From the NCBI GenBank assembly GCA_039930945.1, contig JBDTSW010000111.1, positions 1-6,467 on the forward strand: 6,467 bases of DNA. Reading direction: 5' to 3'. Of this stretch, positions 1 to 6,138 are shown piece after piece; within the stretch, counting starts at the first letter, position 1, and the number at the start of each line of letters is the position of its first letter. A model generated the notes under the pieces. That model saw only the letters and a list, made by a program, of their open reading frames with translations, was not told the origin of the DNA and ran no database searches. The position numbers and the translations under genes are program-made. This DNA is from JBDTSW01 sp039930945. GTDB taxonomy: Bacteria > Actinomycetota > Thermoleophilia > Solirubrobacterales > 70-9.

Positions 1-11
1 CATCAGCCGCT
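1..11 (+). tRNA. 3' end of a tRNA gene cut by the window edge (probable)
   Basis: The first 11 bases are identical to the end of the T-stem, the acceptor 3' strand (cagccgc) and the discriminator base T of the tRNA-like sequence that ends at 3654. The match continues 7 bases past the tRNA end, to position 18. This suggests that a tRNA gene on the plus strand ends here, with its body upstream of the window. A T discriminator fits tRNA-Gly or tRNA-Cys. Because only the last bases are visible, the identity and even the existence of the complete gene are inferred. Confidence 0.4.
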
Positions 12-18
12 CTTCTCC
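1..18 (+). repeat. tRNA-end core repeat, copy 1
   Basis: The bases catcagccgctcttctcc match 3644-3661 exactly, and the first 13 match 6341-6353. The repeat may extend further left beyond the window. Its position at the tRNA 3' end is typical of attachment-site duplications left by tyrosine integrases; that reading is an inference. Confidence 0.6.
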
Positions 19-21
19 CGC

Positions 22-927
22 TTAAGCCTCGGGACTCGCGGCGGGCCCCAGCGCCCCCGGCCCGCCAGGGGCATCGTCGGTCGCGCGCACCGCCGCCGGG
101 ATCAGCGCGGCCCCCGCGACCACGAGGCAGAACGCCAGCATCCGTCCCGTGATCTCCAGCGCCCCGCTTCCCACTGGATCCCGGAAGACGAGGATGCCAC
201 CGACGATCGCGACTAGGTTGGCCGCAACCGCGGTGATGGCGATGACCTCGACGCCCGGGCCGATCTGAAGGCCGCGCGCCGAGGCATAGAAGGCGATCAC
301 GGAAGCGATCAACGCCGCCACCGTCCACGGGCTGATCAATTCGAGCACCCCGCTCGCGATGTCGTCGGCGAGGAACTTGATCGCGATGTCCGAAACGCCG
401 AAGAGTGCGCCGCCGGCGGCACCCAGGAGCAGGCCCTGCGCTGCGCGCGGGATGCGGCCGTGGGTCGCGATCGCGGCGACGCCGGCGCCGGCGAGGAGGA
501 CCCCGCACTCGACCGCGATCAACGCCGCCGGGGCATAGGCGGGGGGATCGCTGTCGCCTGACCCGGAGGTGACGCCGATGATCGCGAGGCCAACTGCCGT
601 GACGAGCACGCCCGCCCATTGGCGCCGCCCGAGCCGGAAGCCGAAAAAGCGCTCGGCGAACACGGCGAGGAACACCAGCCCGCCTGAGAGGACAGCCTGC
701 ACAACGGAAAGCGGCGCCAGCGCGAGCGCGCCGACGTGCAGAACCCAGGCGCCGATCGCCACCGCCCAGCCGATCGTGAACCACCTGGAGTGGAACAGGT
801 CGACGGCGCTTCGCAGCGGGTGCCGGATCTGCACGTCGGGCGCGAGGACCGCGCCGCGGTGCTTGAAGAGAAAGGCGACGCTGGTCGCGGCGGCGCAGAC
901 GAGGGCGAGGACGAGCCCGGCGATCAT
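22..927 (-). CDS. DMT-superfamily (EamA/NIPA-like) membrane permease
   Basis: This is a 301-residue polytopic inner-membrane protein. It shows about nine to ten hydrophobic segments, roughly at residues 2-21, 51-70, 73-92, 104-122, 133-153, 164-185, 198-216, 226-247 and 260-280. They are arranged as two similar halves, as in the drug/metabolite transporter superfamily. Short charged loops separate the helices, and the C-terminal tail of about 20 residues is rich in Gly, Ala and Pro. Relatives include EamA-type exporters and the NIPA magnesium-transporter-like branch. The substrate cannot be read from the sequence. The start is an ATG (cat at 925-927) with no strong Shine-Dalgarno site. The gene ends with TAA about 10 bases from the presumed tRNA end and converges on it. 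It looks intact and is a stand-alone gene. Confidence 0.85.
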   Translation of the reverse strand: MIAGLVLALVCAAATSVAFLFKHRGAVLAPDVQIRHPLRSAVDLFHSRWFTIGWAVAIGAWVLHVGALALAPLSVVQAVLSGGLVFLAVFAERFFGFRLGRRQWAGVLVTAVGLAIIGVTSGSGDSDPPAYAPAALIAVECGVLLAGAGVAAIATHGRIPRAAQGLLLGAAGGALFGVSDIAIKFLADDIASGVLELISPWTVAALIASVIAFYASARGLQIGPGVEVIAITAVAANLVAIVGGILVFRDPVGSGALEITGRMLAFCLVVAGAALIPAAVRATDDAPGGPGALGPAASPEA

Positions 928-1139
928 GACTTTGGCCAGGCGCGCACCAGAACGAAAACCCGTGCGCGAGTACCCTTCACCGAGCAGACCCTTGCACCTT
1001 TGCTCAATCTGGAGCGGCGGTCCTGGACGCAGGTAGCTAACCCATCAGCCTGTCGCCGCAGCCACGCGGCACCACTCGGCTGGAGGAGCTGACCGCCCGC
1101 CTCCGTGCCTTCGGTCGCCGCCGGCGTGCGCCGATCGCG

Positions 1140-1367
1140 GTGGTGGGGTCCCTGGCGACCGCGGCGCTCCTTCGCCGGCCCTCAGCTCGCCACCTGCGTG
1201 GCGAGCGCGTCGGCCATCAGCGGCGCCAGCGCCGCGCGATGGTCGACTTCGCCTTGAGGTCCAGCGCGAGTCGCGCGAGCCGGTCGCCTGACAGCGGCAG
1301 GTTGGTCTTCGATGTTGCCAATCTCTCGAACAAGGTCGGCAAGCTGCTCGAGCAGGCCCGGGCGTAA
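1140..1367 (+). CDS. Possible small hypothetical or decayed ORF
   Basis: The frame is open from just after a TAA at 1038-1040 to a TAA at 1365-1367. It has a GTG at 1140 as the usable start but no ribosome-binding site. The translation upstream of the GTG reads as a helix (RLEELTARLRAF) followed by a basic stretch and a short hydrophobic run (APIAVVGSLATAALL). This resembles the tail of a small membrane-anchored protein. The C-terminal end, DVANLSNKVGKLLEQARA, also looks protein-like, but the middle is Arg/Ser-rich as in a shadow frame. I recognise no family. It may be a remnant of an older gene or chance in GC-rich DNA. Confidence 0.2.
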   Translation: MVGSLATAALLRRPSARHLRGERVGHQRRQRRAMVDFALRSSASRASRSPDSGRLVFDVANLSNKVGKLLEQARA

Positions 1368-1374
1368 CCGCTGA

Positions 1375-1393
1375 TAGGCTCTCGCTCAAGGAG
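1375..1393 (+). promoter_or_regulatory. Possible -10 element and ribosome-binding site for the hydrolase gene
   Basis: The hexamer taggct at 1375-1380 fits the actinobacterial TAnnnT -10 pattern, but no convincing -35 is visible. The sequence aaggag at 1388-1393 is a near-perfect Shine-Dalgarno site, with 7 bases before the TTG at 1401. It decides the start, because the next residues form a proper signal peptide. The Shine-Dalgarno site is clear; the promoter is weak. Confidence 0.5.
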
Positions 1394-1400
1394 AAGGGAC

Positions 1401-3533
1401 TTGAGACGGATTTCGGTATTTGTGTTGGTCTTGCTCGCGGCTGGCGGGAGCGCGTCGGCGACCGCCGCGGACAAGGGCAAGCCCCCGAATATCGACCTCA
1501 GCCGAGCCGGTAGCTGCGACTTCATCGGCGCGCAAGAGGGCTCACAGTGTCTGTTGCCGTTCCCAGACGACTACTACACGGTCGAAGACCCCTCGAGCGC
1601 CACCGGCCGGCGCGTTGACCTCTCGGATGCGGGGATGCCGCAGAATTCGAGTGGCACGCCGATCGCCGCGGCGCCCTACAACCTCAACGACGGCTTCAGC
1701 CCCGGCCAGACCGCCGTCGTCCGGGTGCCGGGACTCGACACCCCGGCCGCGTTCGCGGCGACCGATCCGATCCCGCTCGATGACTTGAGCCGGAACGACG
1801 AGCTGCGAAGCAACGAGCCGATCGTCGTCATCGACGCCGAGACGGGCGAACGGTGGCCGATCTGGGTCGAGCTCGACTCGAACGCGTCCGAGCCCGAGGA
1901 GACCGCGCTCCTGATCCACCCGGCGCGCAACTACGCCGCCGGCCATCGCTACATCGTCGCGATGCGGAACCTGAAGACCGCCGCCGGCGAGCCGATCCCC
2001 GCCCCGGACGGCTTCCGCTACTACCGCGATCACCTGCCGACCAAGGAGCCGGCGATCGAGGCTCAGGATGAGCGCTTCAAGAGCATCTTCAAGACGCTGC
2101 ACAAGTCCCAAGAGATCAAGCGCAAGGACCTCCACCTCGCCTGGGACTTCACTGTCTCCAGCGACGAGAACATCGCCGAGCGGATGCTGCACATCCGCAA
2201 CGACGCGTTCGCCCAGCTCGGCGACACGAACCTGGCCGACGTGCAGGTGCAGGGAGACGCGCCGAGCTTCGCCGTCACCTCGGTCCAGAACTTCACTCCG
2301 GCCCAGGACGCGGAGATGGCGCGGCGGGTTCAAGGCACGTTCGAGGTGCCCTGCTACCTGGAGCCCAACTGCGCGCCTGGAAGCCGCTTCGAGCTTGGCC
2401 CCGACGGGTTGCCGAGCCGCAACGGGACCTGGACCGCGAACTTCAACTGCGCGATCCCACACGCGGCGGTCGACGATCCAGGCGCGTCGGCGGCCCGACC
2501 CCAGGTCTACGGGCACGGCCTACTTGGGACGGCGAGCCAGGCGACCTCGGGTGATCAGCAGATCCTCGCGCAAACGCACAACTTCGTCGTCTGCGCCACC
2601 GACGAGATCGGCTTCTCCCAGAGCGACATCCCCAACATCGCCGGGAACATCCTGCCCAACCTCTCGAACTTCCCCGAGCTCACCGATCGGGTCCAGCAGG
2701 GACTGCTCAACGAGCTGTTCCTGGGACGGCTGATGCTCCACGCCGACGGGTTCCTGAGCGACGCCGGCTTCCACGTCAACCCGGGCGACGTCAACAGCGC
2801 CCCGACGATCAACAGCTCCCGCCTCTACTACAACGGCAACAGCCAGGGCGGGATCCTCGGCGGAGCCCTGACGGCGGTGGCCCCCGACTTCACGCGGGCG
2901 TCGCTCGGGGTGCCGGCGATGAACTATTCGGTGCTGCTCAACCGCTCCGTCGACTTCGACACCTACAAGCTGTTCCTCGGCCCCGCGTACCCGAGCGCGC
3001 TCACGCAGCAGCTCGCGCTGTCGATGATCCAGATGTTGTGGGATCGGAGCGATCCGAACGGCTATGCACACCGGATGACGACGAACCCGCTACCGAATAC
3101 GCCGCCGCACCAGGTGCTGATGAACCTCGCCTTCGGGGATCACCAGGTGACCACCTGGCAGGCCGACGTCGAGGCGCGGACGATCGGCGCGCAGATCCAC
3201 GATCCCGTCGTCTTCGACGGGCGCTGGCCGGGCGTCGACGTCGCCTCGGGTATCCCACGGATCGCCGCTTACCCGTACACGGGCTCAGCGATCGTCTACT
3301 GGGACAGCGGCCCGCTACGGGCGAACCCGGCGCCGCCCCCGGGCATGATCGGGACCGACCCGCCGCCGGTCGGAAACCTGCCCAACCGCACCGGCGTCGA
3401 TCCGCACGGCCACCCGCGTGTGGCCCCGGAGGAGATGCAGATGGTCTCCGACTTCCTGATGCCGGACGCCCAGAGCGCGATCACCGACACCTGCCTCGGC
3501 CCGTGCTACGCGGGCGGGTTCACGGGCCCGTAG
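1401..3533 (+). CDS. Secreted alpha/beta-hydrolase (lipase/esterase-like) protein
   Basis: This is a 710-residue exported protein starting at TTG. Residues 1-23 form a signal peptide: MRR, a hydrophobic core, then an Ala-rich end near ATAA. Residues of about 38-250 form a beta-rich domain (LPFPDDYYTVEDPSSATGRR...), reminiscent of the N-terminal domain of the bacterial virulence-factor lipase family. The hydrolase part follows. HGLLG at 372-376 is a probable oxyanion loop, and GNSQG with Ser481 is a classical GxSxG nucleophile elbow. Candidate acid and base residues are Asp580 (FGDHQV) and His669 (GVDPHGHPR), the latter just before a final helix. Several Cys residues (SCDF, PCYLEPNC, DTCLGPC) suggest disulfides in the mature extracellular protein. 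The substrate is unknown, probably an ester or lipid. The gene is intact, has a strong Shine-Dalgarno site and stands alone. Fold assignment is confident; catalytic residues other than Ser481 are inferred. Confidence 0.85.
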   Translation: MRRISVFVLVLLAAGGSASATAADKGKPPNIDLSRAGSCDFIGAQEGSQCLLPFPDDYYTVEDPSSATGRRVDLSDAGMPQNSSGTPIAAAPYNLNDGFSPGQTAVVRVPGLDTPAAFAATDPIPLDDLSRNDELRSNEPIVVIDAETGERWPIWVELDSNASEPEETALLIHPARNYAAGHRYIVAMRNLKTAAGEPIPAPDGFRYYRDHLPTKEPAIEAQDERFKSIFKTLHKSQEIKRKDLHLAWDFTVSSDENIAERMLHIRNDAFAQLGDTNLADVQVQGDAPSFAVTSVQNFTPAQDAEMARRVQGTFEVPCYLEPNCAPGSRFELGPDGLPSRNGTWTANFNCAIPHAAVDDPGASAARPQVYGHGLLGTASQATSGDQQILAQTHNFVVCATDEIGFSQSDIPNIAGNILPNLSNFPELTDRVQQGLLNELFLGRLMLHADGFLSDAGFHVNPGDVNSAPTINSSRLYYNGNSQGGILGGALTAVAPDFTRASLGVPAMNYSVLLNRSVDFDTYKLFLGPAYPSALTQQLALSMIQMLWDRSDPNGYAHRMTTNPLPNTPPHQVLMNLAFGDHQVTTWQADVEARTIGAQIHDPVVFDGRWPGVDVASGIPRIAAYPYTGSAIVYWDSGPLRANPAPPPGMIGTDPPPVGNLPNRTGVDPHGHPRVAPEEMQMVSDFLMPDAQSAITDTCLGPCYAGGFTGP

Positions 3534-3580
3534 CGGCCGCCGGTAGGGGTTCAGATCTCGGCAAGCGGGGGTCGCGGTCC

Positions 3581-3654
3581 TCGGTTGAACTCAGCGCGCA
3601 GCTAGAAGGTGCCTGCCATGCAGACGGTCGTGGGTTCGAATCCCATCAGCCGCT
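3581..3654 (+). tRNA. Degenerate tRNA-like sequence, Gly(GCC)-like
   Basis: The T-arm is perfect: stem gtggg/cccat around the loop ttcgaat (3630-3646). The acceptor 3' strand cagccgc (3647-3653) pairs with tcggttg (3581-3587) at six of seven positions, one of them a G-U pair. The discriminator is T. Counting back gives a seven-base anticodon loop ctgccat (3613-3619), which has U33, anticodon GCC and A37 and so suggests tRNA-Gly. However, the anticodon stem has only three good pairs, and the D-arm is not formed and lacks the usual GG. It is therefore most likely a decayed tRNA, or a partial tRNA copy carried at an attachment site, rather than a working tRNA. Confidence 0.45.
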
Positions 3655-3661
3655 CTTCTCC
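3644..3661 (+). repeat. tRNA-end core repeat, copy 2 (candidate att site)
   Basis: This is an 18-base exact repeat of positions 1-18, spanning the 3' end of the tRNA-like sequence and 7 bases beyond it. The first 13 bases recur at 6341-6353. A ctggtagca site lies 75 bases to its right. Confidence 0.6.
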
Positions 3662-3736
3662 AGACCTCCGTCAGATTGCGACAGGCGGGATTTTGACCGG
3701 GAGGGCCTCCGATCCTGGGCGTGAGTGGTAGCTGAG

Positions 3737-3745
3737 CTGGTAGCA
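3737..3745 (+). repeat. ctggtagca site, left copy
   Basis: This nine-base word occurs three times on the plus strand and once inverted in the window. Every copy lies within about 110 bases of a tRNA-end core. This copy is to the right of core copy 2. It is a candidate arm-type integrase-binding site (inference). Confidence 0.4.
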
Positions 3746-3752
3746 ACCGGCT

Positions 3753-3775
3753 GCTCCGCGGAGCTCGGCTACCGT
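3753..3775 (+). promoter_or_regulatory. Possible leaderless promoter with adjacent palindrome
   Basis: The hexamer taccgt at 3770-3775 fits TAnnnT and lies exactly 7 bases before the GTG at 3783. This is the spacing of actinobacterial leaderless promoters, where transcription starts at the start codon; there is no Shine-Dalgarno site, which agrees. The perfect 12-bp palindrome gctccgcggagc at 3753-3764 lies just upstream, in the spacer region, and could be an operator. No -35 is obvious. Confidence 0.35.
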
Positions 3776-3782
3776 TCCGGCC

Positions 3783-4500
3783 GTGAACGAGGACGCTGCT
3801 GCGCGGGCCACGGCCCCCACGCGATGGCTGCTCGACGCTGGCGTCGAGGGCGTAGCGCTGACCCAGACACATGTGTTGGCGGGAGCGGTCGTCCGCGAAG
3901 CGGCTGCGCGGTGGACGGAGTGGTGGGATGCCGAAGTGCACGGGCCGCCGCACCGCGAGGCCGATGTTCGCGTTCTCGAGACGTTGCGCGAAGGGCTTCG
4001 GCGCCTGGGCTTGGTTCGGCGGCGCGGTCGACGGCTGTTCTCGACGGCGCGCGGACGCCAGCTCTCTCAGGACCCGAAGACCCTTCTCCGCGTCGTAGGA
4101 GGTGATCTGGGTGGAGGTGACGAGTTCTCTGAGGTCGTGGCGGCGGCTGTGACTGGCACCCTCGCCGGCTGCGACCAAGACCACCCACGACGACCTCGAC
4201 GCTGCAGCAGCAAAGCTCGCCGCAAGAGATGGATGGCGTGACGAACGCGGCGATCCGCCCAGCGCCCGCGACGTTTCCTGGGTCGTCATGGAGGTGCTCT
4301 GTCGGGGGGAGGCCTACGGCCTGATCGAGCGGCGAGCGGAGGCCGAGCAACCGAGGTGGCGCCTGGATTTCGCGCTCACGGAGGCGGGGCAACACGAGTT
4401 CGGTGCTGCGGGAGATAGGCCGAGCGGGGGGAGCGCCCTCGTCTTCGACGCAGCGTCGCGCCGATGGAGGAATCTGCCGAGCTCGCCGTCGAACGGCTGA
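3783..4500 (+). pseudogene. Conserved actinobacterial hypothetical protein gene, frameshifted
   Basis: The first part (GTG at 3783 to about 4165) encodes a protein with LTQTHVLAGAVVREAAARW, HGPPHREADVRVLETLREGLR and LGLVRRRGRRLFSTARGRQL. The last piece looks like a helix plus winged-helix hairpin. The style matches a widespread but uncharacterised actinobacterial family that I know only as hypothetical. Near 4160-4175 the frame moves by +1. The continuation, beginning about TKTTHDDLDAAAAKLAARDGW and running through SWVVMEVLCRGEAYGLIERR to LTEAG, reads on naturally to a TGA at 4498. Dropping one G in the ggc near 4167 would join the two parts. Without the shift, the first frame runs out into an Arg-rich tail ending at 4241. 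The C-terminus after LTEAG looks less natural and may hold a second lesion. It is probably a pseudogene, although a sequencing error is possible. Function unknown. Confidence 0.6.
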
Positions 4501-4513
4501 TCGAGGCCGACGG

Positions 4514-4524
4514 CTAGGGCCTAG
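4514..4524. other. Short palindrome between convergent genes
   Basis: The sequence ctagg-g-cctag lies in the 20-bp gap between the stop of the broken hypothetical gene and the stop of the regulator gene. It supplies a TAG in both directions, including the regulator's own stop. It is too short to call a terminator, and no other terminator is visible in this gap. Confidence 0.25.
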
Positions 4525-5327
4525 AGGGGCCGGGTGGCCGAGGCCCAGGAGGCGCGGAAGCCGCGCAGTGCCTGGTCGATCCCCGCGGCGACGCGGGGCC
4601 CGCCTGCGTCGATCAGCTCTGCGACCCGGCCGGCGAGGGCCTGAAGAAGCAGCAACTCCTTGCGGCCCGTGGGGCGGGAGGAGCGGGTCGCCAGCCCGAT
4701 CACGCCGATCAGCCGGCCGCCGTGGAGCATCGGGGCGGCGATGATCGAGCCACCGTCAGAGCCCGGGGCACGGAGGATCTGAGAGCGCCGCTCAAGCGCC
4801 GCCTGGCCGACCGTGCCCTCGCCCAGGACGATCGTCGCCGGCTGGCTCTCGGCGTCGTTCGTCACCTGCTCAGCCACCAGGTTCAGCGTCAGCCCGTCGT
4901 CGTCGGCGAGGAAGATCCAGCCCCCGTCGACGTCCCACAGCGACAGCAGGCCCTCGAGCGTGCCATCGAGGGGTCCGGCGGGACCGCCGCGGTTGAGCCG
5001 CGCCGGAACGCCGGCGGCGCGCCGCGGCTGCGGCTGGGACTCTGGCGCATGCGACTGGCCGAGAGCCTCGAACTCGCCCCGGCGCAGCGCGATCGCGACC
5101 GCGTGCGAACGAGTCGATGCCCCCAGCTTGGCCATCGCGTTGCGGATGTGCGTGCGCACGGTCTCGGGCGAGAGCACCAGTCGCTCGGCGATCTCGGCGC
5201 CGCTGAGCCCGTCGGCGAGCAGCTCGAATACCTCTCGCTCGCGCTTCGACAGCGGCCCGGAACGGACGCGCTTGGCGCCTGCTGGCCGGCCCCGAGCTCC
5301 GCCTGCCGTGCGCTCGCTCACTTCCAC
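4521..5327 (-). CDS. LuxR-type HTH regulator with C-terminal GAF domain
   Basis: This is a 268-residue cytoplasmic DNA-binding regulator. Residues 26-81 form a LuxR/FixJ-type helix-turn-helix: LSKREREVFELLADGLSGAEIA, then LSPETVRTHIRNAMAKLGA with the recognition helix. A Pro/Arg-rich linker of about 35 residues follows. Residues of about 117-240 form a GAF sensory domain with the hallmark strands LGEGTVGQAALERRSQIL and IIAAPMLHGGRLIGVIGLA. The DNA-binding domain is thus at the N-terminus, whereas most LuxR proteins carry it at the C-terminus. The ligand is unknown; no heme or metal motif is seen. The start is GTG at 5325-5327 without a good Shine-Dalgarno site, and the first 25 residues are a disordered basic tail. 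It is divergent from the repeat-protein gene across a 217-bp gap and so may control that gene or itself (inference). Confidence 0.85.
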   Translation of the reverse strand: MEVSERTAGGARGRPAGAKRVRSGPLSKREREVFELLADGLSGAEIAERLVLSPETVRTHIRNAMAKLGASTRSHAVAIALRRGEFEALGQSHAPESQPQPRRAAGVPARLNRGGPAGPLDGTLEGLLSLWDVDGGWIFLADDDGLTLNLVAEQVTNDAESQPATIVLGEGTVGQAALERRSQILRAPGSDGGSIIAAPMLHGGRLIGVIGLATRSSRPTGRKELLLLQALAGRVAELIDAGGPRVAAGIDQALRGFRASWASATRPL

Positions 5328-5353
5328 AGTCCAAGAACGCCGCCCGGTCGCGC

Positions 5354-5466
5354 ATGTCAGGTCCTATATCGGCAGCCACCCCGGCTTTCCATGCCCCCGG
5401 CGCCTGTCCCTGTTGGCTCGCTTCGCCTGCCCCCGCCTCGGCGGCGAACGGGTCGGGGAGCAGCTC
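5354..5466 (+). pseudogene. Possible decayed N-terminal signal segment of the repeat-protein gene
   Basis: In the frame that starts near 5355 the translation reads VRSYIGSHP, then LSLLARFACPRLGG, and hits a stop near 5466. The pattern resembles the N-terminus usual for repeat proteins of this style in Thermoleophilia-type genomes: MRSYL.RHPSPA followed by a hydrophobic run ending in ALFVALGG. The ATG at 5354 is out of frame with it, and it is out of frame with the repeat ORF at 5545. It may be the broken head of that gene. The resemblance is by eye only. Confidence 0.25.
5363..5391 (-). promoter_or_regulatory. Possible promoter of the LuxR/GAF gene
   Basis: On the minus strand, tggaaa (complement of 5386-5391) and tatagg (complement of 5363-5368) are separated by 17 bases. 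They match the sigma-70 -35 and -10 consensus at four of six positions each. They lie about 35 bases before the GTG start. The prediction is weak. Confidence 0.3.
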
Positions 5467-5544
5467 TAACACTCCGGCTTCTGCTGCGCCCACGGGTCAG
5501 GGACCGCGCGGGCGAGGGTACGACTGCCATCCGGCCGGATCACG

Positions 5545-6138
5545 ATGCAGCCGACGCTGAAGAGCGCGGACCTCAAGAACGGCGCGGCCGTGCGAAGCTC
5601 CGACGTCATCGACGGCACGATCCAGAGCGAAGACGTCAGCGACAGCACTCTGCTGAGCGAGGACTACCAAACCGCTAGCGTCGAGAGCATTGACATCGGC
5701 GCCGACGCGGTAAGGGGGAGCGAGATCGCCACCGGGGCAGTGGGCACGTCCGAGATCCTCGACCTGAACGTGGGTAACGCGGACCTGGGCTTCGGCGCTG
5801 TGAAGAGCGCGAACGTTGCTAACAACGCGGTCGGCTCCGGCGACCTGGCGACGATCACGGCGGTCGTCGACCCGACGCCGTTCGACTTCGCCGACCAGGA
5901 CGAGGGCAACAACGACTACGTGTACGGCACGTCGATCGTGGACTGTCCCGGCGGCTCGACCGTGATCGGGGGCGGCGCCAAGTGGGTCGGCGCGGGCTTC
6001 GGCGGTGCTGGTGGCGACGAGCTGCAGGCGATCACCGAGTCAAAGCTGGCCAGCAACGGCTGGATCGCGACGGCCGTCTCGGATGTCGATAACCAGGACT
6101 TCACGGCGATCGCCTACTGCCTGTCGACCGGCGCCTGA
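5545..6138 (+). CDS. Ten-residue-repeat protein, secreted-type but lacking a signal peptide
   Basis: This is a 197-residue acidic protein from the ATG at 5545; there is no clear Shine-Dalgarno site. Residues 6-106 are ten tandem repeats of ten residues with the pattern S-x-D/E-V/I-x5-V. Asp, Glu or Asn recurs at 20, 30, 40, 50, 60, 70, 80, 90 and 100, and a hydrophobic residue at 26, 36 and so on to 106. Such arrays probably fold as a beta-solenoid or elongated stalk. Residues of about 107-197 form a compact domain with CPGGSTVIGGGAKWVG (Cys134) and a final IAYCLSTGA (Cys192), a likely disulfide pair. Similar proteins in high-GC actinobacteria are usually exported, but no signal peptide precedes the repeats here. 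A possible broken one lies near 5354-5460. The role is unknown, perhaps cell-surface or secreted. It is divergent from the LuxR/GAF gene. Confidence 0.7.
   Translation: MQPTLKSADLKNGAAVRSSDVIDGTIQSEDVSDSTLLSEDYQTASVESIDIGADAVRGSEIATGAVGTSEILDLNVGNADLGFGAVKSANVANNAVGSGDLATITAVVDPTPFDFADQDEGNNDYVYGTSIVDCPGGSTVIGGGAKWVGAGFGGAGGDELQAITESKLASNGWIATAVSDVDNQDFTAIAYCLSTGA
5560..5862 (+). repeat. Tandem 30-bp coding repeat (ten degenerate units)
   Basis: This stretch encodes the ten SxDV-type decapeptides. The period is exactly 30 bases after the first unit, which has one extra codon. The units are diverged in DNA sequence, so the repeat is clear only at protein level. Confidence 0.7.

Larger units (their letters stand above)
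928..1400. other. Long intergenic stretch between divergent genes
   Basis: These 473 bases separate the minus-strand permease from the plus-strand hydrolase and should hold both promoters. No known gene family is recognisable. A weak plus-strand open frame lies inside (see 1140-1367). A perfect 12-bp palindrome, ctgctcgagcag, lies at 1344-1355, and a TAnnnT hexamer (taggct) lies at 1375-1380, just ahead of the ribosome-binding site of the hydrolase gene. I saw no RNA gene or clear terminator. Confidence 0.5.
3534..3782. other. Intergenic region with tRNA-like remnant, core repeat and integrase-arm-like site
   Basis: This gap follows the hydrolase stop codon. It contains the tRNA-like sequence (3581-3654), core copy 2 (3644-3661), a ctggtagca site (3737-3745), a 12-bp palindrome (3753-3764) and a possible -10 element (3770-3775). 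No protein-coding gene is apparent. Confidence 0.6.

Noticed and set aside
1041..1050. cccatcagcc, a ten-base match to the T-stem/acceptor part of the tRNA-like sequence.
   Set aside because: The match stops before the acceptor end (tgtcgc instead of gctctt), and there is no ctggtagca site nearby, so chance is likely.
1542..3071. Long minus-strand open frames opposite the hydrolase gene (1542-2516 and 2520-3071).
   Set aside because: They are Val/Arg/Asp-rich mirror frames produced by the third-position GC bias of the real gene. They have no motifs or ribosome-binding sites, and the plus-strand protein has a signal peptide and catalytic motifs.
3534..3552. gcggccgc just after the hydrolase stop as a terminator stem.
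   Set aside because: It is a self-palindrome with no loop and no T tract, so it is not a credible intrinsic terminator.
3721..3765. gtggtagctgagctggtagca looks like a tRNA D-arm (compare tagctcagctggtag).
   Set aside because: No acceptor, anticodon or T-arm follows within tRNA distance. It is better explained as ctggtagca-type sites.
4464..4517. ATG frame reading MEESAELAVERLIEADG before TAG.
   Set aside because: The composition is protein-like but it is only 17 residues long, without a ribosome-binding site. It could be the true tail of the broken hypothetical gene after a second frameshift, but this cannot be decided here.
4722..5678. Plus-strand open frame of 318 codons opposite the regulator.
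   Set aside because: It is the mirror of the LuxR/GAF gene, Arg/Gln-rich and without domains. The minus-strand HTH and GAF motifs are unambiguous.
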